A DNA stretch of 46,773 nt from positions 14,203 through 60,975 of the forward strand of contig CADEFD010000002.1 of the NCBI GenBank assembly GCA_902826515.1, in the 5' to 3' direction. Both the position numbers and the translations under genes were made by a program. Positions within the stretch are counted from its first letter, which is position 1. Each line of letters starts with the position of its first letter. The notes under the pieces were generated by a model. It did not search any database, was not told the DNA's origin, and saw nothing but the letters and a program-made list of their open reading frames with translations. The stretch comes from an uncultured Acidobacteriota bacterium (GTDB lineage Bacteria; Acidobacteriota; Vicinamibacteria; Vicinamibacterales; UBA2999). Positions 1 through 7,689 of this stretch are shown in pieces.

Positions 1-767
1 TCATGGCGCATCCGGAGATTCCGCACGGCACGATCCGCCTCGGCTTCACGCCCGACGAGGAAATCGGCCGCGGCGCCGACCACTTCGACGTGGCGCGTTT
101 CGCCGCCCGCTACGCCTATACGATGGACGGCGGCCAGCGCGGCGAACTCGAATACGAGAGTTTCTCGGCCGATGCGATGACGGTGACGTTCCGGGGCTTC
201 AACACGCATCCGGGCTACGCGCGCGGCCACATGGTGAACGCCATCAAGCTGGCGGCGCGTTTCATCGACCGCCTGCCGCCCGATCGCCTGTCGCCGGAGA
301 CCACCGCGAACCGCGACGGCTTCGTGCATCCGTACGTGATGCAGGCGTCGGTGGATCGCACCTCGGTGAAGCTCCTGCTGCGCGATTTCGACACCGCCGA
401 GCTCGCGCGCAGGGCCGCGTGGCTGCGGGCGCTCGCGCAGGAGGTGGTGGACGGCGTGCCCGGCGCGGCAGTGGACGTGCAGGTCGAGGCGCAGTACCGC
501 AACATGCGCGAGGTGCTCGATGAGCATCCGCTCGTCGTGGAGCGCGCGCGTCAGGCGTTCGCTCGCCTGGGCATCCCCCCGCGCGAGCGGCCGATTCGCG
601 GCGGCACCGACGGCTCGCGGTTGTCGTTCATGGGGCTGCCCACGCCGAATCTCTTCGCCGGCGAACAGAACTTCCACTCACGGCTCGAATGGGTCTCGGT
701 GCAGGACATGGAGAAGGCCGTCGAGGTGATCGTCGAGCTGGCCAGGGTGTGGGAGGAGGGCGCGTGA
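1..767 (+). CDS. pepT: Peptidase T (tripeptide aminopeptidase), 3' part
   Basis: This is the C-terminal 254 or so residues of an M20B zinc aminopeptidase that releases N-terminal residues from tripeptides in the cytoplasm; the start lies before the window. The visible part opens just before the TPDEEIG motif, which carries the catalytic Glu and a metal-ligand Glu of M20 enzymes. It continues with the dimerisation (lid) region around NTHPGYARGHMVNA and ends with GGTDGSRLS and the ligand His in NFHSRLEW. Full-length PepT is about 410 residues, so around 155 residues are missing upstream. The stop overlaps the next start as TGATG, so the two genes are probably co-transcribed. The family assignment is secure. 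Confidence 0.95.
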   Translation, partial: MAHPEIPHGTIRLGFTPDEEIGRGADHFDVARFAARYAYTMDGGQRGELEYESFSADAMTVTFRGFNTHPGYARGHMVNAIKLAARFIDRLPPDRLSPETTANRDGFVHPYVMQASVDRTSVKLLLRDFDTAELARRAAWLRALAQEVVDGVPGAAVDVQVEAQYRNMREVLDEHPLVVERARQAFARLGIPPRERPIRGGTDGSRLSFMGLPTPNLFAGEQNFHSRLEWVSVQDMEKAVEVIVELARVWEEGA

Positions 768-1678
768 TGCGCGCCGTGTTTGCCGGGCTCGTGCTCTGCC
801 TGGCCACCGCCGCGCAGGCGCAGGAGTACCCGGCACACACCGGGAAGGTCAACGACTTCGCGCCGGTGCTCGCACCGGCCGAACGCGACGACCTCGAGCG
901 GCGGCTCGCGGACCTCGAGCGGACGACCTCGGCGGAGGTGGCGGTGGTCACGCTGCCCACGCTGAACGGCCGCCCGCTGGAGGAGTACGCCACCGGCCTC
1001 TTCAACGCCTGGGGCATCGGCAAGCAGGACCGCGACAACGGTGTGCTCGTGCTCGTCGCCGTCGAAGACCGGGCGATGCGCATCGAGGTCGGCTACGGTC
1101 TCGAGGGTGTCCTGCCGGACGGCCTTGCCGGCGCCATCATCCGCGAGACGTTTCTGCCGAAGTTCCGCGACGGCGACTTTCGTGGCGGCCTGCTCGACGG
1201 CACGGCGCGTGTCATCGAGATCGTGCGGCGGAACGAGACGCTGACCGCGGCGCAGCTCGCCGCGCTCGACGCGGCGGCGCGCGACGCCGGGAAATCGTGG
1301 GGTTTCGCCGCTTTTTTCGCGCTCTTCGTCGGCATCGGCGCGTTTTCGGGCGGCACCGCCGCCGGATCGCGCGTCATCGTGCAGCTGCTCTTCGGCCTCT
1401 GCTTCACCGCTGGCGCACTCTTCATGGCGAGGGAGGTCGCACCACGAGCCGCCGTGGTGCTGCTGGTCGTCCTGGCCATCGCGGTGGCAGTCGCGGGCTA
1501 CGTGCTCGGGCGCCGGCCCTCCTGGAAACGCAGCCTGCGCGGCCCCGGTCGCGGCGCGGGCTGGATCGCCAATGGCAGCGGCGGCGGGTCCGGCTCGTCG
1601 TCCGGCGGGTCGAGCAGTTCCGGCAGCAGCTTCGGCGGCGGCAGTTCCGGAGGCGGCGGCGCGAGCGGACGCTGGTAG
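767..1678 (+). CDS. TPM-domain (YgcG-type) membrane protein
   Basis: A 303-residue exported protein with a signal peptide of about 19 residues ending AQA, then a TPM domain (about residues 22-150, with TSAEVAVVTLP, DNGVLVLVAVEDR and IEVGYGLEGVLPD). Three hydrophobic segments follow (about 180-270), then a Gly/Ser-rich tail ending in Arg-Trp. This is the classic layout of YgcG-type proteins, in which the TPM domain sits outside the cytoplasmic membrane. TPM domains are linked to photosystem repair in plants and to membrane-protein quality control, but the bacterial role is not settled. The start was chosen because its ATG overlaps the peptidase T stop (TGATG) and gives a clean signal peptide. 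The gene ends 10 bases from the end of the convergent neighbour. Confidence 0.85.
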   Translation: MRAVFAGLVLCLATAAQAQEYPAHTGKVNDFAPVLAPAERDDLERRLADLERTTSAEVAVVTLPTLNGRPLEEYATGLFNAWGIGKQDRDNGVLVLVAVEDRAMRIEVGYGLEGVLPDGLAGAIIRETFLPKFRDGDFRGGLLDGTARVIEIVRRNETLTAAQLAALDAAARDAGKSWGFAAFFALFVGIGAFSGGTAAGSRVIVQLLFGLCFTAGALFMAREVAPRAAVVLLVVLAIAVAVAGYVLGRRPSWKRSLRGPGRGAGWIANGSGGGSGSSSGGSSSSGSSFGGGSSGGGGASGRW

Positions 1679-1688
1679 CAGGTCGCGG

Positions 1689-2462
1689 CTACGGCTGCGG
1701 CGGCGCGGCCTTCTCGGCGCCGCTGTAGCTGAACTCGGCAGTGGCCGACCCGCCAGGCGCGACGTCCACGGTGGCCGTGAGCGGGCCGTAACGTTCGTGC
1801 CACACCTGCACCACGCGGCGGCCGGCGGGCACGTCGCGAATCTCGAACGTGCCGGCCGTGCCCGTGACGGCGAAGTACGGATGGTCCACCACGGCCACGT
1901 AGACGTTCATCCAGCCGTGCACGTCGCAGGTCACGCGCAGCATCTTCTCTTCGTGCGCCATCACGACGGTGAAAGGCGGGCGGCCCACGACCTGACTCAC
2001 GTTGAACGTGTTGCCCTTCGCCGAGAGGGCGTGCACGTTGTGGAGGGTGGGATCGGCGTTGCGCACCTCGAGCGTCTGCCCGCGCTGCATGGCAAGCACG
2101 CGCGGACGGAACATGCAGCCCTGCTGATCGAGCACCACACGCGAGGCGGGCGCCGGCGCACCCGGCAAGGGCCCCCGGACTTCGACGAACACGTTCGCCA
2201 GGGCGCCGTCGGCGGCCTGCACCACGAAGTCGTGCGTGGGCCGGATGTCGCCGTAGGCGCGGCCGCACGCCGGGTCCACACCCATCCGCACCACGGGGTT
2301 GACCGGGGCGGGGCCGGTGAGCCGCACGCGGCCGGTGATGGTGCCGGTGCCACCGGGCTGGGGGCCGACCGTCGCGGCCGGCGACGCCCCGGCAGCCGCC
2401 ATCGTCGCGCCGAACATCGCGGCGGCGACCGCGGCCACCGCCGCCCGCCGCGCCGGTGTCAC
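1689..2462 (-). CDS. Exported carboxypeptidase-regulatory-like / cupredoxin-like protein
   Basis: A 257-residue exported protein. The start is a GTG whose bases overlap the stop of the cytochrome gene upstream (GTGA), followed by a signal peptide rich in Ala. The N-terminal half begins with GTITGRVRLTG, typical of carboxypeptidase regulatory-like (transthyretin-type) beta-sandwich domains. The middle has His-Asn-Val-His followed about 45 residues later by CDVHGWM. The spacing Cys-x2-His-x2-Met is that of the copper-binding loop of plastocyanin-type cupredoxins, so copper binding in the periplasm is possible. The C-terminal part (TFEIRDVPAGRRVVQVWHE) looks like a second regulatory-like unit. 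Linkage to a CxxCH cytochrome fits electron transfer. Copper binding is my inference. Confidence 0.7.
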   Translation of the reverse strand: MTPARRAAVAAVAAAMFGATMAAAGASPAATVGPQPGGTGTITGRVRLTGPAPVNPVVRMGVDPACGRAYGDIRPTHDFVVQAADGALANVFVEVRGPLPGAPAPASRVVLDQQGCMFRPRVLAMQRGQTLEVRNADPTLHNVHALSAKGNTFNVSQVVGRPPFTVVMAHEEKMLRVTCDVHGWMNVYVAVVDHPYFAVTGTAGTFEIRDVPAGRRVVQVWHERYGPLTATVDVAPGGSATAEFSYSGAEKAAPPQP

Positions 2463-3115
2463 TGCGGCTTCCGGCGCATCGACGGCAAAACCGCCGGTGC
2501 GCCTCCTTTCGGATACCAGTACTCGCTGTGGCACGCCTCGCAGGCGCGGTCCAGCAGGTCCCCGGCTTCCGAGAGCTGGTCCACGTTCTTCGCGTCGGCG
2601 GCGCGAATGGCCAGCACGGCGGCGTCGATGAGTCCTTGAGAGAGGCGCGCGAACTTCGTCCGGTCGCGGTCGATCAGGATCTGAATCTGTTCGGGCGGCA
2701 GGTCCTCCGGGGCGGGCGGCTCGTCGACCAGACTCGGAATGGGCGTGGCCGGCGCGACCTTGCGGCCGGGCACGCGCAGCAGGTTGGCCGATTCCGCGAG
2801 GATGAGGGCATGGCGCCGCACGGCGTACCAGTCTTCGTTGGTGCGCGGCACGGTCTCGACCACGCCGGCCGCCGTGATGTCGAACGACACCGAGTCCCAG
2901 ATCGTGTCGGCCGACGGATCGATCACGCCGTGCATCAGTTCCTTGATCGTGCCGGTGATGACGTAACGCGAGGTCGGCGTCGAGCGCGGCTGCGCGACCG
3001 GGGCGGCGCCGACGGCCGCGGGCTTCGCCGTGGAGCCCGGCGTCTGCGCCGCCGCGAGATCCGGCACGGCGATGAGCGCCGCCAGCACGGGAACGATCCA
3101 GGAAGACGTTCGCAT
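2459..3115 (-). CDS. Exported c-type cytochrome with one CxxCH site
   Basis: A 218-residue exported protein with a signal peptide (hydrophobic core WIVPVLAALIAV, cleavage near LAAAQ). The only heme-binding motif is CEACH close to the C terminus (about residue 199), followed by SEYWYPKGG. A single CxxCH near the end of a helical protein resembles class II (cytochrome c prime-like) proteins. The region before it, with DRDRTKFARLSQGLIDAA, is predicted helical. The start was taken at 3115 because a GGAG box lies 6 bases upstream and because the longer alternative has no signal peptide. It is translationally coupled to the cupredoxin-like gene that follows. The physiological partner is unknown. 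Confidence 0.75.
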   Translation of the reverse strand: MRTSSWIVPVLAALIAVPDLAAAQTPGSTAKPAAVGAAPVAQPRSTPTSRYVITGTIKELMHGVIDPSADTIWDSVSFDITAAGVVETVPRTNEDWYAVRRHALILAESANLLRVPGRKVAPATPIPSLVDEPPAPEDLPPEQIQILIDRDRTKFARLSQGLIDAAVLAIRAADAKNVDQLSEAGDLLDRACEACHSEYWYPKGGAPAVLPSMRRKPQ

Positions 3116-3189
3116 CACACACTCCATGCAACGGGACAGGCGCCTGTCCGGCGTTGATGGTAGACCATACGCGCATGCGGCACGCACGG

Positions 3190-3195
3190 TAGAAT
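3190..3195 (+). promoter_or_regulatory. Probable -10 box (TAGAAT), short or absent leader
   Basis: TAGAAT lies 9 bases before the GTG start at 3205 in the divergent gap between the cytochrome gene and the first DUF6644 gene. No Shine-Dalgarno-like stretch lies between them, so transcription would begin at or very near the start codon. Confidence 0.45.
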
Positions 3196-3204
3196 CACCG
3201 CGCT

Positions 3205-3696
3205 GTGCACGAATGGCTCGTGTGGCTGGAATCGACGGCCGTCTCCACCTGGGTGCGTGAGTCGGGATCGCTCTGGGCGTACCCGATGGTGCTCACCGCG
3301 CACACGGTGGGCATGAGCCTCCTCGTGGGCGCAAACGCCGTGGTGAACCTTCGCCTGCTCGGCGTGGCCCCGCGCGTGCCGCTCGGACCGCTGGCGGTCG
3401 TGTTCCGCGCGTTGTGGGCCGGCGCCGCCATCAGTCTCGTATCGGGGCTGCTGCTCTTCGGCGCCGACGCCTCGACGAAAGGCGCCACCACGGTGTTTTT
3501 CGTGAAGCTGGCATGTATCGCCGCGGCGATCGTGGTGGCCTGGCGGCTGCGGCGCGCCTTCGCCGGCGCCGACGCCGCCGACAACGCCGTGCCGTCCGGA
3601 CCCTCGCGGCTGCTGGCCGTGGTGTCGCTGCTGCTGTGGGCCGGGGCCATCACGGCCGGCCGCTTCATGGCGTACCTCACGCCGGGGCCGTCGTAG
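3205..3696 (+). CDS. DUF6644-family membrane protein, copy 1
   Basis: A 163-residue integral membrane protein with four predicted segments (about residues 25-52, 68-90, 100-118 and 132-155). It resembles the DUF6644 family, whose function is unknown. Shared family features are a His in the first segment (TAHTVGMSLLVG), NLRLLGVAPRVPL at the end of that segment, and a GRFMAYL ending. A GTG start is used; it is preceded by a TAGAAT box. It is followed after two bases by a second, diverged copy, so the two may form a heterodimer. The conserved membrane His residues would allow heme or metal binding, but that is only a guess. Confidence 0.7.
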   Translation: MHEWLVWLESTAVSTWVRESGSLWAYPMVLTAHTVGMSLLVGANAVVNLRLLGVAPRVPLGPLAVVFRALWAGAAISLVSGLLLFGADASTKGATTVFFVKLACIAAAIVVAWRLRRAFAGADAADNAVPSGPSRLLAVVSLLLWAGAITAGRFMAYLTPGPS

Positions 3697-3698
3697 CG

Positions 3699-4202
3699 AT
3701 GGGCACCGCCGAACTGGAACAGTTCGCCGCCTGGCTGCGCGAGACGGCGCCGTCGCAGTGGGTGCGCGCGTGGCCGTGGACGTGGGCCATCTGCGAGACC
3801 CTGCACTTCATCGGGCTCTCACTCGTCATCGGCATCATCGGACTGCTCGACCTGCGGCTGATGGGCTTTCTGCGCCGCATCCCGCTGGCGGCGCTGCGGC
3901 CGCTGCTGCCGTACGGCATCGCCGGCTTCGTCCTGAACGCCGTGACCGGCGTCGTCTTCTTCGTGGGCACGCCGGAGCAGTACGTGACCAACATCGCCTT
4001 CGCGATGAAGATGTTGTTCCTGGTGCTGTCGGGCCTGAACGTGCTGTTCTTCGAGACACGGCACGGCCACCGCGTGCTCACGCTCGCCCCCGACGCGCCG
4101 ATGCCGGCGGCGTTCAGGCGGGCGGGTGCGATCTCGCTCGTCTGCTGGCTGATGGTGCTGTACTGGGGCCGGATGTTGCCCTACATCGGCAACGCGTTCT
4201 GA
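3699..4202 (+). CDS. DUF6644-family membrane protein, copy 2
   Basis: A 167-residue membrane protein with four hydrophobic segments, related in layout to the gene just before it. Matching motifs are ETLHFIGLSLVIG with a central His, DLRLMGFLRRIPL, a Lys in the third segment (AFAMKMLFLVL), and WGRMLPYIG near the C terminus. It starts 2 bases after the stop of copy 1 and is certainly in the same transcript. It ends 16 bases before the convergent DUF6152 gene. The function is not known. The conserved HFIG and Leu-Arg-Leu motifs in both copies suggest shared structural or cofactor roles. Confidence 0.7.
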   Translation: MGTAELEQFAAWLRETAPSQWVRAWPWTWAICETLHFIGLSLVIGIIGLLDLRLMGFLRRIPLAALRPLLPYGIAGFVLNAVTGVVFFVGTPEQYVTNIAFAMKMLFLVLSGLNVLFFETRHGHRVLTLAPDAPMPAAFRRAGAISLVCWLMVLYWGRMLPYIGNAF

Positions 4203-4218
4203 CCGCCCCCTGGGGGGA

Positions 4219-4605
4219 CTAGCCGCGGCGCCCCACCGGCGTGCCGTCGAGCAGCGTGAAGCGGGCGCCGGTCATGCCGTGCGAGCCGGGCGCGCGCGAG
4301 GGGCTGCCGACCACCTTCACCACGGTGCCCACCGGCAGCGTCGCCGGCGTCCAGCCGAGCGAGGCCGCGGCGGCCATCTCGATCTGCCACTCGACCTTCT
4401 GGCCCTTCTCGTCGGTGCCTTCGAGGAACACCCACGAGTGCGGGTTCTTGAGCAGCACGCGTGTCACCGTGCCCTGCGTCTCGACCTTCTTCGTTTCGTC
4501 GTAAGCGGCAGCGGCCGAATGATGCGCGGCCAGCGGCCCGGTGCTCGCGAGCAGGGCCACGGCGACAGCCGCGGCCACGATGCCTCTGCAGAAAGGAACG
4601 GTCAT
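4219..4605 (-). CDS. DUF6152-family exported protein
   Basis: A 128-residue exported protein with a signal peptide ending near LAAHHS. After cleavage the mature protein would begin with the His-His-Ser motif typical of the DUF6152 family. It continues with GTVTRVLLKNPHSWVFLEG, the most conserved part of that family, and an OB-like beta pattern (VGTVVKVVGSPSRAPGS). The paired His at the mature N terminus would suit metal binding, but no function is established. A GAGG box precedes the start. The gene follows an exported protein of unknown family (4630-5448) by 24 bases in the same direction and converges on the DUF6644 pair. Confidence 0.75.
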   Translation of the reverse strand: MTVPFCRGIVAAAVAVALLASTGPLAAHHSAAAAYDETKKVETQGTVTRVLLKNPHSWVFLEGTDEKGQKVEWQIEMAAAASLGWTPATLPVGTVVKVVGSPSRAPGSHGMTGARFTLLDGTPVGRRG

Positions 4606-4629
4606 TGGGAACCTCGCGTGTCTCGTCGC

Positions 4630-5448
4630 TTACTTGTACTTGGCCGGGATGAACTGCACCGACATGCGGGCGGTTTCCGGGTCACAGTCGAACGGCTTCA
4701 GCTTGTAGCCGGCCGCCGCCGGCAGCCAGCGCATCGTGTACGAGGCCGGCTGGCGCAGGAACATCGGATCCTCGACGGTCACGGTCGCCTTGAGCTGCTC
4801 GCCGTCGCGCCAGTAGCGCTCGGTCACCTTCTTCTGCGGCGACGACGGAATGCCGTTGTAGTCGTCGAAGCCGGTGATGTCGAACACGAAGTGGGTCGTG
4901 GTCACGATGAGGGCGTCGCCCTCGTAGCGGCCCACCGAGAGCCCCTGGATGCCGTAGTCGCTCACCTTCGGTTCGCGGCCGTCGAGCCACACCGTGCGCA
5001 GCTGGTCGTCCTTCTCGTAGCGCAGCAGCACGCGGTCGGGCCACTGCACGATCTCCATGTAGTACGGATCGAACTCGATGGCCGGCGGCGTGGCCGGCTG
5101 GCAGTCGTACTTCGGCGACAGCGGCTCGTCGAAAATCTTCTGGAAGGCGAGGCCGCGTTCGTTGAGCACCGGGAAGTTCGACACGTAGTTCGCGTCGGCC
5201 TTGGTGCCATCGGGCAGCGTGCGGCCCACGGCCATGGTGCGCGCCCACGGGATCGTCTCGGAGTTGATCGGGTGGGCGCGGCCGGTGCCGTCCCAGACGC
5301 CGGCCAGATTCGGCACGGGCGAAGCCGCCTGTGCGGCCTGCGCGCGCAGGCGCGGCGTGGGATCGTCGGTCGTGGCCACAAGCGCCCCGGCGCACAGCGC
5401 CACGGCTATGTAGCGTGCGCGAACCAGTCGGCCGGTCCTGCTCTTCAT
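4630..5448 (-). CDS. Exported protein of unknown function (GVWD type)
   Basis: A 272-residue exported protein with an N-terminal hydrophobic segment and cleavage near RAQAAQA. The mature start, VPNLAGVWDGTGR, is a pattern common in exported acidobacterial proteins that often accompany DUF6152. Conserved-looking stretches are YYMEIVQWPDRVLLRYE, GREPKVSDYGIQGLSVG and TTTHFVFDITGFDDYNGIP. The alternating pattern and the phrase-like repeats suggest a beta-rich, lipocalin-like fold, but no catalytic motif is visible. An AGGAG box sits 6 bases before the ATG. The 24-base gap to the DUF6152 gene implies one transcript. Confidence 0.65.
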   Translation of the reverse strand: MKSRTGRLVRARYIAVALCAGALVATTDDPTPRLRAQAAQAASPVPNLAGVWDGTGRAHPINSETIPWARTMAVGRTLPDGTKADANYVSNFPVLNERGLAFQKIFDEPLSPKYDCQPATPPAIEFDPYYMEIVQWPDRVLLRYEKDDQLRTVWLDGREPKVSDYGIQGLSVGRYEGDALIVTTTHFVFDITGFDDYNGIPSSPQKKVTERYWRDGEQLKATVTVEDPMFLRQPASYTMRWLPAAAGYKLKPFDCDPETARMSVQFIPAKYK

Positions 5449-5601
5449 GCTCGCTCCTGACGGTCGTCACGGCGCGCGCGGCCGCGCGGCGAGCCGGGGC
5501 GGCGCCAGCCCGGTCGCCGGCCACAGGCACCGGGGCCGTAAGGATACGCGCACAGCCCGGCCCGACTCAATGTCTGCCGGCGCGTTGGCCGGCGGCGGCG
5601 A

Positions 5602-6819
5602 TCACGGCCGGTAGGCTTCGAGCACGACCTCCATGCGGCGATCGAACTTGTAGCCGGGGCCCACGGCGGCCCACACGGCCCGGTAGCCCTCGGCGCCGCG
5701 TTCGTTCAGCGCCAGGCACGCCGCACATGTCTGCTCGGTCTCGGGCGGCGGGCCGAATCCCACGAACCCCACGCCGCCGAGTTGCCCGCGATCGTCGGTC
5801 GAACGCGGAAACACGCCGGTCACGCCGTCGTAGCGGTAGCCGGCGAGGCGGCGGTCCTGCACGAAGTGCCGCACGAGCGCGCCCTCGTCGCGGGCGTAGG
5901 CGCCGCCCACGAGGCGGCCGTCGCCAGTGACGTCGAGCGTCTCGTCGAGGTTCCAGGTCGTGGCCCGGTGCCCCTCGGGCGGCGCGGCCCGCCGGCCCAC
6001 CGGCCGGATGAACAGCAGCTCGGCGCGGTCGAGCATCGTCCAGAGCGCCTCCACTTCGAAGCCGCGCCGCCGCTGCCGCTCGATGTGGTCGTTCAGGTTG
6101 GTGCGCGGCGAAGTCGCCGGCACCGCCGTTTCGTAGGCGGAGCCGGTGCCGTCGTCGTGCAGCAGGAACAGAATCCGCTCGCGTTCGCGCGTCACGGAAA
6201 GCGGCCCCAGCCACAGGGCCTGGGTCACGCGGAAGCTGGCGCGCGTGGCGGCGACGAAGCCGTCCCAGCCGCCCTTCTCCGTCGTGGCCTCGACGACGCG
6301 CGCCGGTCGCGGCACGGCGCCGGGCGCCTTCTCCAGGATGGCGACGTAGAGCGCCGGGTGTTCCCCGAGATCGTAGAAGCGGATCGCGTCGCCGCGGCGG
6401 GTCGTGGGCCGGAGGTAGTTCTGCGTGACGGTGAGCGCCGTCACGCCGAAGCCGTCGCCGGTGCGCCCGGCCACGCGCGTCTGGAGATCCGCGGCGGTTT
6501 CGGCAGTGAGAATCACGAACTGCGCCGGGTTCACCGGCTCACCGAGCGGCCTGGCGAGGATTACCGTGACCTCCTCGGCAAGCAGCGGGGGGCGCGGCTG
6601 CACCACGGTCGCCAGGCGGTAGCCCTGCGCGCCGAGTGCGTTCATGCGCTCTTCGAGGTCGAAGCCGTACCGGCGGACCTCGGGCACGAAGCCGCTGACG
6701 ATGCGATGGTCCCAGCGCGGATCGGCCGCGGCGGCGCCCACCGGCACGGGGGTCGCGGACGGACAGGCGATCAATGCGGCGGCGGCGACGAGGCTCAGGC
6801 GACGAAGGACACGCGACAT
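5602..6819 (-). CDS. Probable lipoprotein with DUF4177-like internal repeats
   Basis: A 405-residue exported protein. The start at 6819 gives a basic N terminus (SRVLRR), a hydrophobic stretch, and the lipobox-like Leu-Ile-Ala-Cys, so the mature protein would be anchored by the Cys. At least three segments share a pattern of a helix with Leu, then Gly-x2-Gly-Tyr/Phe, then a beta strand: LGAQGYRLATVV (early), RQRRRGFEVEALW (middle) and LNERGAEGYRAVW (near the end). That pattern resembles DUF4177-like units. No enzyme motif is visible. It is the last gene of the minus-strand signalling block, 47 bases after the histidine kinase, and has its own possible promoter box (TAGAAT on the minus strand at 6847-6852). 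Confidence 0.55.
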   Translation of the reverse strand: MSRVLRRLSLVAAAALIACPSATPVPVGAAAADPRWDHRIVSGFVPEVRRYGFDLEERMNALGAQGYRLATVVQPRPPLLAEEVTVILARPLGEPVNPAQFVILTAETAADLQTRVAGRTGDGFGVTALTVTQNYLRPTTRRGDAIRFYDLGEHPALYVAILEKAPGAVPRPARVVEATTEKGGWDGFVAATRASFRVTQALWLGPLSVTRERERILFLLHDDGTGSAYETAVPATSPRTNLNDHIERQRRRGFEVEALWTMLDRAELLFIRPVGRRAAPPEGHRATTWNLDETLDVTGDGRLVGGAYARDEGALVRHFVQDRRLAGYRYDGVTGVFPRSTDDRGQLGGVGFVGFGPPPETEQTCAACLALNERGAEGYRAVWAAVGPGYKFDRRMEVVLEAYRP

Positions 6820-6866
6820 GTCAGCCCTCACGGCAGGTGAGCGGCCATTCTACGCGCGGTGCCGCG

Positions 6867-7637
6867 TCACGCGCCCGGAGCGGCGGCCTGCGGCAGGTCG
6901 ATCGTGAAGGTGGTGCCCTGTCCGGGGGCGGTGGTCACCTGGATGGCCCCGCCGAGTTCGTCGACGATTGCGCGGACGACGGCCAGGCCGAGCCCCGAGC
7001 CCTTGCCTTCCGGCTTGGTCGTGAAGAACGCGTCGAACATGCGGTCCTGCACGGCCGGGTCGATGCCGCGGCCGTTGTCGGCCACGACGATCCGGGTGAG
7101 CTGGGCCGGCGGTCCGGCGGCGTCACCGCCGGAGCGGCGGTCCACGACGTCGCGTACCGAGATGCGCAGCGTGCCCCCCGACGGCATGGCGTCGCGGGCG
7201 TTGCCGGCGAGATTCACGAGCACCTGCTCGATCTGACTCGCCTCGGCCAGCACCCACTGCGCGGTCGGGCCCGGATCGATCCACACCTGGATTGCATCGC
7301 CCGTGACCCGCCGCAGCAGCGCGTCGGCCGAGGCCAGCACGGCGGCGACGTCGACGGCCGCGGCCGGCGCGCCGGCGGGCCGGCCGAGCGCCAGGAACTG
7401 CCGCGTGAGCGACGAGGCGCGTTCGCCCACACCGACGATCTCCTGCATGAGTTGCCGCGCACGCGGGCTCAGCGACTCGTCGTCGAGCGCCAGCTCGGCG
7501 CAGCCGATGACCAGCACCAGCAGGTTGTTGACGTCGTGCACCGTGCCGGCCGCCAGCCAGTGCAGTGACGGGTCACGCGCGCGGTCGAACTCGTGCTTGC
7601 TCACGGGGCCTTCACTTCGGGGGGAGTGCTCTGTCAC
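6867..7637 (-). CDS. Soluble sensor histidine kinase
   Basis: A 256-residue kinase with no membrane segment and almost no input domain. The H-box is GTVHDVNNLL (phosphorylated His about residue 35), the NtrB-like type with Asp-x-Asn-Asn. It is followed by a four-helix dimerisation region, the N-box LVNLAGNARDAM, the G1-box ADNGRGIDP, the F-box DAFFTTKPEGKGSGLGL and a final GQGTTFTIDLP. The GTG start at 7637 is supported by a strong GGAGGAGG 8 bases upstream. No response regulator is adjacent, so its partner lies elsewhere or is one of the two unknown paralogues just upstream. Lack of a sensing domain suggests control through protein contact. Confidence 0.9.
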   Translation of the reverse strand: MTEHSPRSEGPVSKHEFDRARDPSLHWLAAGTVHDVNNLLVLVIGCAELALDDESLSPRARQLMQEIVGVGERASSLTRQFLALGRPAGAPAAAVDVAAVLASADALLRRVTGDAIQVWIDPGPTAQWVLAEASQIEQVLVNLAGNARDAMPSGGTLRISVRDVVDRRSGGDAAGPPAQLTRIVVADNGRGIDPAVQDRMFDAFFTTKPEGKGSGLGLAVVRAIVDELGGAIQVTTAPGQGTTFTIDLPQAAAPGA

Positions 7638-7645
7638 GCGCGGGG

Positions 7646-7653
7646 CCTCCTCC
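7646..7653 (-). promoter_or_regulatory. Ribosome binding site fixing the GTG start of the histidine kinase
   Basis: GGAGGAGG on the minus strand, 8 bases before the GTG at 7637. It decides the start because the reading frame stays open far upstream into the neighbouring gene. Confidence 0.75.
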
Positions 7654-7689
7654 GGACGAAGCGCCCCGCGCACTTGCCGCGCCGCGCGG

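Noticed and set aside
4204-4216. C-run/G-run palindrome as a terminator between convergent genes
   Set aside because: The loop would be too short, there is no T run, and such runs are common at this GC content.
5782-6840. A 352-codon plus-strand frame
   Set aside because: It is antisense to the lipoprotein gene at 5602-6819 and has no signal peptide, domain or ribosome binding site.
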